A DNA stretch of 64,000 nt, taken from the NCBI GenBank assembly GCA_016872725.1, contig VGZC01000032.1:1-64000 (forward strand), given 5' to 3'. Below, piece after piece: positions 53,252-62,400 of the stretch (positions are counted from its first letter, which is position 1; the number at the start of each line of letters is the position of its first letter). The stretch comes from Planctomycetota bacterium (GTDB lineage: Bacteria; Planctomycetota; Planctomycetia; Pirellulales; Pirellulaceae). The position numbers and the translations under genes were made by a program. The notes under the pieces are model-generated. The model did not search any database and was not told the DNA's origin. It saw nothing but the letters and a program-made list of their open reading frames with translations.

Positions 53252-53305
53252 GGATCACCGGGCATGGAACGGCCGACGGAATCGTCCGCCTTCGCCCGGT
53301 GATCC
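53252..53305. terminator. Long inverted repeat after the nucleotidyltransferase remnant
   Basis: Perfect 12-base arms GGATCACCGGGC (53252-53263) and GCCCGGTGATCC (53294-53305) with a 30-base loop. It lies just after the remnant and before the membrane-protein start. There is no T-run, so terminator action is uncertain. Confidence 0.45.
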
Positions 53306-53361
53306 CGTTGCTTGGACGACGCGACCGAATGCACGGGAAACGGAATCCGCGGGAACAACCG

Positions 53362-54948
53362 ATGGGCTTGACCTTGGCCCGCGCGCCGCGCGAGTCGAAC
53401 GTCCGTCGGGCGACGCTGTTCGGAATGGCGGGCGTGTTCCTCGCGTCGCTCAGCAGCCTGACCGTGGTGGATCTCGACCTGTTTCACGAAATGGCGCTGG
53501 CCCGCGAGGCGATCCGGATCGGCCATTTGCCGCGGACCGATCCGTTCGCCTATACGCCGACCGTGGATCCCGTCGTGCATCATGAATGGGGCACCGGCAT
53601 CGTGCTCTATGCGGTCTGCTCGGCTTCCGGCCTGGGATCGGTCGGATTGATGGCCTTCCGGTACGCCGTGAGTTTCGGGATCGGATGGGGCGCGCTGGCG
53701 TGCGCGCGGCGCCGCGGCGCGGGACTCGCGCTCGCGTCCTTCCTCGCGCCGCTCGCCATCAGCCTTTCCTGGATGGGGTTCACGGTCGTCCGTGCCCAGT
53801 TATTCACGCTTGCCGGCCTGGTCGCCCTGCTTTGGTTCCTGACGGAAGCCGAACGAGGGCGCGCGTGGTGGATTCCGGCGTGGCTGATCGTCCACGTCCT
53901 CTGGTTGAACGCGCATGCCGGTTTCCTCGTGGGTGTCGGCCTGCTCGGCCTGTTCACGGTCGAACGGTCGGTTTGCGCGTGGATCGATCGGAGCGACCCG
54001 CTCGCGGCGCGCGCGGCGCGGATCGCCCTATGGGCTTTCGCGGCGACCGTCGCCGCGATCGTCGTGAATCCGTACGGGATCGCGTACCCCGCCTATCTCT
54101 GGCGCGCGGTCCGCATGCCTCGACCGCTCATCCCCGAATGGGCGCCCCTTTGGCAAGGTGGCTCGGCGATTCTACTCGCGCTCTTCGCGATTTCCTTACT
54201 GATTGGGATCTACGCGGCCGCGGCGGGGCGGGGCGGGGCGGCGCGCGGGATCGCCTTCGTGTGGTTGGCGATCCCGGCGCTCCTCGCGTGGAGGCACACG
54301 CGGCACCTTTCGCTCTATGCCGCGGTGTGGATCTGCCTCGTGCCCGGATGGCTCGCCGCCACCCGGATCGGCGACGAACTCGAACGCCTCGCGCGGCGCC
54401 GCGCCGCATGGTTCGCCGTCTTGTGGGCCGTGTGCGGCGCGTTGGGGATCGGATTGGCCGCGCGCCAACGATTCTGGGAACTACGCGTCCCGACATCGGC
54501 GCGCGGCGAACGCGAGGGTGTTCCGATCTATCCGGCCGGCGCGGTCGACTACTTGGAGGCCAACCGATTCGCGGGCAATCTGATGGTCCCGTTCGGAGCC
54601 GGCGGTTTCGTATCGTGGAGGCTCTTTCCGGATGTGCGAGTGAGCATCGACAGCCGCTACGAAGTCGCCTATCCGCCGGGCGCCGTCGAGGAATCGGTTT
54701 TCTTTTTCTCGGGAACGGCCGACACGCGCGCCGTTCTCGCGCGCCATCCGACCGACGCGATCCTCGCCCCCGTCGAAAGTCCGATCCTCGATCGGCTCAC
54801 CGAGCCGGCCGTCGAACCCGGTTCTCGCTCCGATTGGGTCATCGTCTATCGCGACGATGCCTTCGCGGTATTGGCGCCGCGCGGCGCGGCGGATCGGTTC
54901 CTTCCCGCGGATCGTCGCGGCGAGCGGATCATCGCCGAATTCCCTTGA
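53362..54948 (+). CDS. Polytopic membrane protein, GT-C-like
   Basis: 528 aa with about ten hydrophobic segments in the first 370 residues and a soluble C-terminal region. VVDLDLFHEMALAREAIRIG followed by HLPRTDPFAYTP and HHEWGTGIVLY resemble the first luminal loop of GT-C glycosyltransferase-like proteins (DxDLWxHLxxGRxI...TDPFSYT). The C-terminal GGFVSWRLFPDVRVSIDSRYE also fits that family of uncharacterised proteins. No substrate can be proposed. The start ATG 53362 is the last Met before the first helix; ATG 53329 and 53299 are alternatives, the last lying inside the inverted repeat. Confidence 0.65.
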   Translation: MGLTLARAPRESNVRRATLFGMAGVFLASLSSLTVVDLDLFHEMALAREAIRIGHLPRTDPFAYTPTVDPVVHHEWGTGIVLYAVCSASGLGSVGLMAFRYAVSFGIGWGALACARRRGAGLALASFLAPLAISLSWMGFTVVRAQLFTLAGLVALLWFLTEAERGRAWWIPAWLIVHVLWLNAHAGFLVGVGLLGLFTVERSVCAWIDRSDPLAARAARIALWAFAATVAAIVVNPYGIAYPAYLWRAVRMPRPLIPEWAPLWQGGSAILLALFAISLLIGIYAAAAGRGGAARGIAFVWLAIPALLAWRHTRHLSLYAAVWICLVPGWLAATRIGDELERLARRRAAWFAVLWAVCGALGIGLAARQRFWELRVPTSARGEREGVPIYPAGAVDYLEANRFAGNLMVPFGAGGFVSWRLFPDVRVSIDSRYEVAYPPGAVEESVFFFSGTADTRAVLARHPTDAILAPVESPILDRLTEPAVEPGSRSDWVIVYRDDAFAVLAPRGAADRFLPADRRGERIIAEFP

Positions 54949-54969
54949 TCGCGGCGCGACGAGGACTTT

Positions 54970-56826
54970 TCAAAGCGGCGCGCGTTGGAGGAATCGCGCG
55001 AGGGGCCCGCCGCGAGCCGCCACGGCGTCCACGCGCCGCGCGGTCTCGGCGTCGGGTTCGAGCGCCGGGGCGTGGTGCGGCTTTGAGCGCGCGTCGATTA
55101 CGAGCGAACCTTCACAGCCCCAGTGTTTTTGCCGCACGAACGGACCGATGCCATGGATGTCGGCCGCCGGGTTGCTGCGCGTGAAGACGACCCAAAGGAA
55201 ATTGCGGAGGTCGCGAGCCGTGAACAGGCTGTCGTCGACGACCACGATCAAGGCATGCGCGTTGATCGCGTCGTGAACGCGGTACGCGCCGCAAAACCGA
55301 GCCATGTCGGGATCGATGTCCTCGACGGTTCGCCGGCACGTGGGCCCCCGTACCACCAGCACGCCGGGCAGCGCGATCCGAGGTTGATTGAAGTCCGAGG
55401 GCAGGTTCAGGTCGGGCGCCACATGTTCGACTAGCCTTCGGCGCGGAGGACCGGCGGCGGCGAGCACGACCTTCGAACCTCGGTGGATCGCGTCGCCCGT
55501 GTAGTCGAGCGTGTCGATCGTCGTCGCCGTCTGGAAATGGACGTCCCGTTGCCAGTCGATCCGTTCGAGCCAATGGCGGAAGAAGCCCCGAATGTCGGTC
55601 GCGCGCAGTTCGGTATTCTCGTTGCCGTCCACGATCAAGAGGTATTTGCTGAGCGACATCTGGCCGTGGCCCAGGATCGCGTTGGCCTGTGTCAGGATCT
55701 CTTGGGGCTCGTCGAGTTTCCGATAGGGCGCGTACCGTTCGCTCCCGATCGCGAGCATCAACGGATGCACGCCCGCCTCGTCGACGGCCCGTACCTCGCG
55801 CACTCCGTGCACCAGCGTCGGCAGAACGGGAGCGGAGAGCTCGTGGATCAGCTCGGCGAAGACCGTGTCTTCCTGCGGCGGACGGCCGACCACGGTGAAC
55901 GGCCAGATCGCTCCCCGCCGGCGCGTCACCCGCTCGACGCGCAGGACCGGAAAGGGATGGGCCAAGCTGTAATATCCCAAGTGGTCGCCGAACGGACCTT
56001 CGGGAAGCGTCTTTCCGGGATCGATGACGCCCGTGACGCAAAAATCGGCTTCGGCGTAGACGGGTGGACCGGACGGTTGCCGCACGAGGGGAATCCGGTG
56101 ACCGGCCAGCGCGCCTGCGAACGCGACTTCGGGCATGTTTTCGGGGAGCGGCATGACGGCGGCGAGCATCATTGCGGGCGAGCCGCCGACCCAGACATGC
56201 ACGCGAAACGGTTGGTCGCGGCGCATGGCGATCGAATGGTGGATTCCGATCCCGCGGTGCAATTGGTAGTGAATGCCGATCTCCGCGTCGGGACGATACG
56301 CGTTCCCGCCGAGTTGGACTCGGTACATGCCCAGGTTTGAATGGGCCCATCCAGGTCGCTCGACGTCCTCGCTGTAAACCTGGGGCAACGTGATGAACGG
56401 GCCTCCGTCGAGCGGCCAGGACTGGATGCGGGGCAGGTCGGAGACGCGGATGGTCTCGTCGAACACCGGCCCCCGCGCGCGCATGCGCGGCACCATGGCC
56501 ATCGCGAGCCGCGCGGCTTTCGCGTAGCCCCACGGTCGCCGCGCGCCGGCCGCCCAATCCGCCTTGAGTTCGATCAGTTTCCGGACCGCGTCCAGTGTGT
56601 CGCGGAAAAGGTAACGAGCCCGTTCGGCCGTTCCGAACAGGTTGCACAGCAGGGGAAAACGGCATCCGATCGGGTTGGTCAGCAGAACGGCCGGCCCCCG
56701 GTTCGCGTAGAGGCGGCGCTGGATCTCGGCCGCTTCGAACCGCGGATCGACCGGCCCTTCCATCCGGACCAGATGACCGGTCCGCTCCAGATCGTCGACG
56801 CATTGCCTCAGATTGCGATAGCCCAT
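54970..56826 (-). CDS. UbiD-family prenylated-FMN decarboxylase
   Basis: 618 aa, longer than E. coli UbiD (497). It carries the family features: LLTNPIGCRFPLLCNLFGT near residue 50, GMYRVQLGGNAYRPDAEIG, YAEADFCVTGVIDPGKTLPE followed by GPFGDHLGYYSL (the E-x-P-[FY]-G-[DE] active-site loop), and VARFCGAYRVHDAINAHALI. UbiD enzymes decarboxylate aromatic or unsaturated acids with prenylated FMN. No ubiX (flavin prenyltransferase) gene is in the window. The start ATG 56826 lies at MGYRNLRQCVDDLERTG, matching the usual N-terminus. It diverges from the aminopeptidase gene. Confidence 0.88.
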   Translation of the reverse strand: MGYRNLRQCVDDLERTGHLVRMEGPVDPRFEAAEIQRRLYANRGPAVLLTNPIGCRFPLLCNLFGTAERARYLFRDTLDAVRKLIELKADWAAGARRPWGYAKAARLAMAMVPRMRARGPVFDETIRVSDLPRIQSWPLDGGPFITLPQVYSEDVERPGWAHSNLGMYRVQLGGNAYRPDAEIGIHYQLHRGIGIHHSIAMRRDQPFRVHVWVGGSPAMMLAAVMPLPENMPEVAFAGALAGHRIPLVRQPSGPPVYAEADFCVTGVIDPGKTLPEGPFGDHLGYYSLAHPFPVLRVERVTRRRGAIWPFTVVGRPPQEDTVFAELIHELSAPVLPTLVHGVREVRAVDEAGVHPLMLAIGSERYAPYRKLDEPQEILTQANAILGHGQMSLSKYLLIVDGNENTELRATDIRGFFRHWLERIDWQRDVHFQTATTIDTLDYTGDAIHRGSKVVLAAAGPPRRRLVEHVAPDLNLPSDFNQPRIALPGVLVVRGPTCRRTVEDIDPDMARFCGAYRVHDAINAHALIVVVDDSLFTARDLRNFLWVVFTRSNPAADIHGIGPFVRQKHWGCEGSLVIDARSKPHHAPALEPDAETARRVDAVAARGGPLARFLQRAPL

Positions 56827-56967
56827 GCGTGCGTCGCGGACTCGCGGTCCGTTGCCGGGAATTGCCGCCCGAGGAACCCGCCCAACCCAATGGGACAATC
56901 GAGGGGCAGCGACTAGAATAACGCCGAACGGCGAAGGGGGACATCACGGGGGCGGAGGCGACAGGGC

Positions 56968-58440
56968 ATGAGGATCACACCGGCCGTCGAGGATTTGGCC
57001 GAACACGAGGCGGATACACTGGTGATTGGGATCCCCGACGATCCCGCGTGGCCCGGACCTTCGAGGCGCGTCGACGCGTTGTCGCGCGGTCTACTCGGAC
57101 GGCTCTTCGAATCCCGTGATGTTGCTGGCAAGGTCGGCGAGACGACCCTGGTGCTCGAACCACCCGGTCTGCGCGCGAAGGCGCTGCTCACCGTCGGGCT
57201 CGGCAAGCAGGCGGCCCTGGATCGGGGCGTCGCAAACCGCGCGGCGGGTTCGGCCGCCCGACAGCTCGCGCGCCGCCGTCGGGGGCGCGTCGCCTTCGCG
57301 CTGGGCGATGATTGGCCCGAGGACCGGGTCGCCGGGGCGATCTGCGGCGCGATGGTCGGGTGCGCCGGGCAAGACCTTTTCCGAGCCGAGAAGAAGTCGT
57401 TTTCCTTCGACGAGATGACCTGGTTTGGTGCGACCGCGGAGGCGTGCGAACAGGGCCGCATTCTCGGAGAGAGCGTCAATCTGGCAAGGCGCCTCGTCAA
57501 TCAGCCGCCCAACGTCTTGTTTCCGGATTCGTTCGCCGACATCGCGCGGACCGTCTGTGCCGAGCACGGCATCGAGTGCGAGGTCTGGGACGACCGGCGG
57601 CTCGAACAGGAACGGTGCGGCGCGATGCTCGCCGTCGGTCGCGCGTCGACGCAACCGCCCCGCATGCTCATCCTGCGATATCGCGGCGCGCCCGGCGAGA
57701 TGCCCCCCGTCGCGCTTGTCGGAAAGGGAGTGACGTTCGATTCGGGAGGCCTGTCGATCAAACCGTCCGACGGAATGAAGACGATGAAGGGGGATATGGC
57801 GGGCGCGGCGGCCGTGCTCGCCGCGATGTGCGCCGCCGCGCGCCGCGGGTTCCCCGCGCATCTCATCGGAGTCCTCGGGCTCGTCGAGAACGTCATCAGC
57901 GGTTCGGCCTACAAACTGGGCGATGTCCTGACGGCGCGGAGCGGGACGACGATCGAGGTCTTGAACACGGATGCCGAAGGTCGCCTTGTGCTCGCCGACG
58001 CGCTGAACGTGGCGGTCGAGCTCGGCGCGGCCGCGATCATCGACGTCGCGACGTTGACCGGCGCCTGTTCCGTCGCGCTGGGCCAGCACGTCGTCGGCGT
58101 GATGACGAACCATCAGCCGTGGTGCGATCGGGTCCTTTCGGCGGCGCGCGAGTGCGGCGAACCCGCCTGGCAGCTCCCGATGTTCCCGGATTACGGCGAG
58201 TTGATCCGGAGCCAGGTCGCCGACATCAAGAATGTCGGCGACGGTCGGTATGCCGGAACGATCACAGGCGCGAAGTTCCTCGAGGAATTCGTCGGCGGCC
58301 GACCGTGGGTCCATGCCGATATCGCGGGATCGGCGTTCAGCGAAAGCGCGAGGGCCTGGATCGACGGGGGAGGTACGGGCGTGTTCGTTCGGACGTTGAT
58401 CGAAGTCGTTCGAAACTGGAGCGGCGCGGCGCCCGCGTGA
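56968..58440 (+). CDS. pepA: Leucyl aminopeptidase (M17 family)
   Basis: 490 aa, usual size. The dizinc catalytic region is intact: LVGKGVTFDSGGLSIKPSDG and MKTMKGDMAGAAAVLAAM, then LNTDAEGRLVLADALN. The N-terminal macro-like domain is present (ITPAVEDLAEHEADTLVIGI). The enzyme is a cytoplasmic hexamer that removes N-terminal residues from peptides. It diverges from ubiD and is followed at 31 bases by the LarA-like gene. Confidence 0.95.
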   Translation: MRITPAVEDLAEHEADTLVIGIPDDPAWPGPSRRVDALSRGLLGRLFESRDVAGKVGETTLVLEPPGLRAKALLTVGLGKQAALDRGVANRAAGSAARQLARRRRGRVAFALGDDWPEDRVAGAICGAMVGCAGQDLFRAEKKSFSFDEMTWFGATAEACEQGRILGESVNLARRLVNQPPNVLFPDSFADIARTVCAEHGIECEVWDDRRLEQERCGAMLAVGRASTQPPRMLILRYRGAPGEMPPVALVGKGVTFDSGGLSIKPSDGMKTMKGDMAGAAAVLAAMCAAARRGFPAHLIGVLGLVENVISGSAYKLGDVLTARSGTTIEVLNTDAEGRLVLADALNVAVELGAAAIIDVATLTGACSVALGQHVVGVMTNHQPWCDRVLSAARECGEPAWQLPMFPDYGELIRSQVADIKNVGDGRYAGTITGAKFLEEFVGGRPWVHADIAGSAFSESARAWIDGGGTGVFVRTLIEVVRNWSGAAPA

Positions 58441-58471
58441 CCGCGCGGACCGATCGATCGCCGAGGGTCCC

Positions 58472-59773
58472 ATGCCCTGGATTTCCGAATCCGGTCCGCA
58501 CCTGTCGCGCGAGCAGATCCTGCGGGTCGCGCGCGCCGCGGCCGATGAAGCGAGGCGGCGCGTGTGCGCGAATCCGCGCCGTGTGCTCCTGCTGCCGCCC
58601 GACATCACCCGCATGCACTCGGGATGCGGGTGGATCACCGAGGCGTTCTACAACATCTTCGACGACGAGGCCGACGTCCACGTCATACCGACGCTGGGCC
58701 AGCACGAACCGCACACGGCCGAACAAAACGCCGCCATGTTCGGCCAGATTCCGCTCGACCATATCCATGTCCACGATTGGATCGGCGGCGTGAGGGAGAT
58801 CGGCGCGATCTCCGCCGAGATCGTGCGCCGATGGACGGGCGGCGCCGCCGACTGGCCCATTCCGATCGCGCTGAACACGAAGGTGCTCGACGAACCCTGG
58901 GACCTGATCATCCACATCGGGCATGTCGTTCCCCATGAAGTGCTCGGTTTCGCGAACCACAACAAGAACTACTTCATCGGACTCGGCGGCAAGGCGACAA
59001 TCCGCGCCGCGCACATGGCGGCCGCGTGCTGCGGCATCGAAAACAACCTCGGCAATCTGATGACTCCCGTCCGCAGGTGTTTTCAGCTCGCCGAGGACGA
59101 GTATCTCGGACACTTGCCCGACTTTTACGTCCAGGTGGTCCTCGCCCGGGATGATTCGGGCGCGCTCGCGCACACGGGAGTCCACGTCGGCGACGATCCG
59201 GAAACGTATCTGGCCGCCGCGCGCCAATCGAGGGATCAGAATATCACGGTCCTCGACGAACCGTTGTCCAAGGTCGTCTGCGTGATGCAGGGGGACGAGT
59301 TCTTCAGCACGTGGGTCGCGAACAAAGCCGTCTATCGCACTCGCATGGCGATCGCCGACGGCGGCGAACTGCTCGTGCTGGCTCCCGGCCTGAGGCGTTT
59401 CGGCGAACAACCCGACGTCGATCGGTTGATTCGGAAGTACGGCTATCCGGGGACGGACCGCGTGATGGCCGCATATCGGACGCGGGACGAGTTGCGGGAC
59501 CTCGCGCACGCGGCGGCCCATTTGATCCACGGTTCGACCGAGGGCCGGTTCCGCGTGCGTTACGCGCCCGGCCATTTGTCCGCCGCGGAAATCGAGGGCG
59601 TGCACTACGAGTTCGCCGACCTGAATGAAATGCTCGCGAAATACCGGCCCGATACGCTGCGCGAGGGGTTCCACGAGATCGACGGGGAGCGGATATACTT
59701 CATACCTACACCGTCCGCGGGTCTTTGGGCCACGCGAAGGAAGTTGTACGAACGGCCGACCGGGTTCTCGTAG
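58472..59773 (+). CDS. LarA-like (DUF2088) nickel-pincer-nucleotide-type protein
   Basis: 433 aa. LLLPPDITRMHSGCGWITEA near residue 39 is the DxTR-type nucleotide loop of LarA/DUF2088 proteins. IIHIGHVVPHEVLGFANHNK and NYFIGLGGKATIRAAHMAAA form the middle block with His residues placed like the catalytic pair. The family includes lactate racemase and other 2-hydroxyacid epimerases using the nickel-pincer cofactor. LarB, LarC and LarE are not in the window, so the reaction is uncertain. It follows pepA closely and may be co-transcribed. Confidence 0.75.
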   Translation: MPWISESGPHLSREQILRVARAAADEARRRVCANPRRVLLLPPDITRMHSGCGWITEAFYNIFDDEADVHVIPTLGQHEPHTAEQNAAMFGQIPLDHIHVHDWIGGVREIGAISAEIVRRWTGGAADWPIPIALNTKVLDEPWDLIIHIGHVVPHEVLGFANHNKNYFIGLGGKATIRAAHMAAACCGIENNLGNLMTPVRRCFQLAEDEYLGHLPDFYVQVVLARDDSGALAHTGVHVGDDPETYLAAARQSRDQNITVLDEPLSKVVCVMQGDEFFSTWVANKAVYRTRMAIADGGELLVLAPGLRRFGEQPDVDRLIRKYGYPGTDRVMAAYRTRDELRDLAHAAAHLIHGSTEGRFRVRYAPGHLSAAEIEGVHYEFADLNEMLAKYRPDTLREGFHEIDGERIYFIPTPSAGLWATRRKLYERPTGFS

Positions 59774-59861
59774 CCAGGCTCGCCGGAGCGTGGAGGAAGT
59801 GGAGCGCGCGTCGGCCACCGTCTGGCGACGGCGGCTTCGGGCGACGGGGATTTCGGAATCG

Positions 59862-60527
59862 ATGGGAATGATGGCCTATTCCGCGCTGCATGTGGCGGTG
59901 GCTCTGGTGCCGGTCGCCGCGTACTGCCTGCTGATGGGGTGGATCCATTGCGGGCGGCGTCCGTTCGTGCTCACCGGAACGCGCGACGCCGCCGCGCTGG
60001 GGATCGCGCTGATCGGCTTTGTGGCGGTGGGTCCGATGGAGTTGTTCATGCCGTCGACGGCCGCGAACCAGTTCGGACCGTACGTCTGGCTGTTGTTGCT
60101 CGCCCTCTACCTGCTCACCCTTTTCCTGATCGTGCTGATCCTGCCGCCGCGGCTCATGATCTACAATGCGACGCTCGACCAGCTCCGCCCCGTGCTGGCC
60201 GATGCCGTCTTCTCGCTCGATGCCGACGCGCGCTGGGCGGGTGAGTGCCTTTGCATGCCGAACGCCGGAATCCAGCTCCACATCTCCGCATCACCCGCTT
60301 TTCGGCTCGTGCAATTGACGGCGGTCGGAGGACGCCAGGATTTCACCGGTTGGCGGCGGCTCGAACGGGCACTGGCCGAACGGTTGCGGGATCAATCGGG
60401 TCCGCGCCGAGCGTGGGGCGGCGTGCTCATCCTCGCCGCGCTGGTCCTCCTCGGTTTGGCCTTGTTCGGCGTCGCGCGTGATCCGAGTGCGGTGGCCGAC
60501 AGCCTTCGGCAAACCCTGCGGTGGTAA
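59862..60527 (+). CDS. Small integral membrane protein of unknown function
   Basis: 221 aa. Three hydrophobic segments lie in the first 110 residues (AYSALHVAVALVPVAAYCLL, AALGIALIGFVAVGPMELFM, PYVWLLLLALYLLTLFLIVL), then a soluble region (NAGIQLHISASPAFRLVQLT) and a last segment (WGGVLILAALVLLGLALFG). I do not recognise the family. The start is uncertain: ATG 59862 is used, ATG 59868 and a GTG near 59791 are possible. It sits between the LarA-like and HAD genes on the same strand. Confidence 0.6.
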   Translation: MGMMAYSALHVAVALVPVAAYCLLMGWIHCGRRPFVLTGTRDAAALGIALIGFVAVGPMELFMPSTAANQFGPYVWLLLLALYLLTLFLIVLILPPRLMIYNATLDQLRPVLADAVFSLDADARWAGECLCMPNAGIQLHISASPAFRLVQLTAVGGRQDFTGWRRLERALAERLRDQSGPRRAWGGVLILAALVLLGLALFGVARDPSAVADSLRQTLRW

Positions 60528-60546
60528 CGGAGGAGTCTATTCGCCC

Positions 60547-61407
60547 ATGCCCGAATCCGTATCGCGTCCTTCCGACCCGGAACCCGCCTTGGGGGCCGCG
60601 CCGATCGAGATCATCCGCGGGGATTTTCCGCGCGGGGCGTTTCGAGCCGTGATTTTCGATTTCGACGGAACGCTGTCGCTCCTTCGCCGCAACTGGCAAG
60701 ACGTCATGATCCCGATGATGGTCGAGATCCTCGCGGAGACCGGAACCGGCGAATCCTCCGAACGGCTCGGCGAGGTCGTCGAGGACTTCGTCATGAGGCT
60801 CAACGGCAAACAGACGATCTACCAGATGATCCAATTGCGCGACGAAGTGACGAGGCGGGGAGGCGCGCCCCTCGATCCGCTCGACTACAAACGGATCTAC
60901 CACGATCGCCTTTACGAGCAGGTCGGCGTGCGGGTCGAGGCGGTGCGGTCGGGGCGCGTTCCCGCCGAGACGATGACCGTGCCGGGGACGCGCCGGTTGC
61001 TCGAGTCGTTGACCGAGCGGGGTCTCGCCCTCTATCTCGCCTCGGGCACCGACCTCGCGTATGTCAGGGACGAGGCCGACCTGTTGGGTGTCGGGCCATT
61101 TTTCGGCGAACGGATCTTCGGCGCGCTCGACGACTACAGGAAATTCTCCAAGCAGATGATCATCCAGCGCATGATCGCGGAGATGGATCTCGACGGATCA
61201 TCGATCCTCGGCATCGGCGACGGATTCGTCGAGATCGAGGAAGTGAAGCGGGTCGGGGGCGCGGCGCTCGGCGTGGCGAGCAACGAGGAAACGAGAACGG
61301 GCGTGAACGCATGGAAGCGCGCGCGGTTGATCCGTGCCGGCGCCGATCTGATCATCGGCGATTATCGCGCCCACGACGCGCTGCTCCGGACCCTGGGTTT
61401 GGAGTAG
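60547..61407 (+). CDS. HAD-superfamily phosphatase
   Basis: 286 aa. The catalytic motif AVIFDFDGTLSLLRRNW supplies the nucleophile Asp and general acid Asp. A helical cap with YQMIQLRDEVTRRGGAPLDP follows, then LYLASGTDLAYV (motif II Ser/Thr region), a lysine in DDYRKFSKQMII (motif III), and LGIGDGFVEIEEVKRVGG (motif IV acidic pair). It resembles phosphoglycolate/beta-phosphoglucomutase-type HAD enzymes and probably dephosphorylates a small sugar phosphate. It is the first gene of a three-gene unit with spacings of 6 bases and -4 bases. Confidence 0.83.
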   Translation: MPESVSRPSDPEPALGAAPIEIIRGDFPRGAFRAVIFDFDGTLSLLRRNWQDVMIPMMVEILAETGTGESSERLGEVVEDFVMRLNGKQTIYQMIQLRDEVTRRGGAPLDPLDYKRIYHDRLYEQVGVRVEAVRSGRVPAETMTVPGTRRLLESLTERGLALYLASGTDLAYVRDEADLLGVGPFFGERIFGALDDYRKFSKQMIIQRMIAEMDLDGSSILGIGDGFVEIEEVKRVGGAALGVASNEETRTGVNAWKRARLIRAGADLIIGDYRAHDALLRTLGLE

Positions 61408-61413
61408 CCGCCC

Positions 61414-62400
61414 GTGCACCCGCAATTCGACCGATCGCGGCTCCGCATCCGACCGCTCGCCGAGCGGCAACACGATTTGTCGCACGCGACCCTGCTGGCG
61501 CTCGAGGAACCACCGGAGGCGCTGCCCGACGCCGCGCTCGCCGATCTCCGTGTCCTGGGCCGACGCCTGTGCGACGCGCGGCGAACCGGCGCGGCGCGGC
61601 TCCTGCTGATGGGCGCGCATGTGATCCGCGCGGGTGTCGCTCGCCAATTGATCGACATGATGGAACGCGGGTTCATCTCGCACATCGGAATGAACGGCGC
61701 GGGGCCGATCCACGACTACGAGTTGGCTCGGATCGGCGCGACGTGCGAGAGCGTCGCGCGGTATATCCGGACGGGCGAATTCGGACTGTGGCGGGAGACG
61801 GCGGAGATCAACGACATCGTTCGCGAAGGAGCGACCGACGGACGGGGGCTGGGAGAGAGCATCGGCCGCGCGATTCTCGCGAGTGATTTTCCGCACAAGG
61901 ACACCAGCGTCCTCGCCGCCGGAGCGCGGCTCGGCATCCCCGTCACCGTGCACGTCGGTATCGGTTACGACATCCTCCATGAACATCCCAATTTCGATCC
62001 GGCCGCGTTCGGCGTCGCGAGCTATCACGACTTCCTCGCCGTTTGCCATGCCGTCGAGCGGCTTGAGGGCGGCGTCTTTCTGTGCGCGGGAAGCGCGGTG
62101 ATGGGACCCGAGGTCTATCTCAAGGCGCTCTCGATGGCGCGCAACGTCGCCGAACAGGAAGGCCGGAAGATCGCGCGGTTCACAACGGCCGCGTTCGATC
62201 TGATCCCGATCGAAGGCGCGTTCCATCGCGAAGCCCCCAAATCCGATCCCAAATACTATTATCGGCCGTGGAAGACGGTTCTCGTCCGCACCGTCGCCGA
62301 CGGCGGCGAGAGTTTCTACGTGTGCGGCGACCACCGGCGGACGATCCCTTATCTTCGGCTCGCGGCCCTGCGCGCCGAACGCGAGGCTGCGAACGCATGA
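61414..62400 (+). CDS. Conserved protein of unknown function between HAD and PfkB genes
   Basis: 328 aa, soluble. It contains conserved-looking blocks LLMGAHVIRAGVARQLIDMM, HIGMNGAGPIHDYELARIG, SDFPHKDTSVLAAGARLGIP, TVHVGIGYDILHEHPNFD, LCAGSAVMGPEVYLKALSMA and DPKYYYRPWKTVLVRTVADG. Glycine-rich loops suggest a Rossmann-like or deoxyhypusine-synthase-like nucleotide-binding fold, but I cannot assign it. The context (phosphatase before, carbohydrate kinase overlapping after) suggests a sugar-phosphate pathway. Its TGA overlaps the ATG of the kinase gene. Confidence 0.7.
   Translation: MHPQFDRSRLRIRPLAERQHDLSHATLLALEEPPEALPDAALADLRVLGRRLCDARRTGAARLLLMGAHVIRAGVARQLIDMMERGFISHIGMNGAGPIHDYELARIGATCESVARYIRTGEFGLWRETAEINDIVREGATDGRGLGESIGRAILASDFPHKDTSVLAAGARLGIPVTVHVGIGYDILHEHPNFDPAAFGVASYHDFLAVCHAVERLEGGVFLCAGSAVMGPEVYLKALSMARNVAEQEGRKIARFTTAAFDLIPIEGAFHREAPKSDPKYYYRPWKTVLVRTVADGGESFYVCGDHRRTIPYLRLAALRAEREAANA

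Noticed and set aside
53252-53361. ATG 53299 as the start of the membrane protein
   Set aside because: It lies inside the right arm of the inverted repeat and the added residues are polar and unlike the family; ATG 53362 is nearer the first helix.
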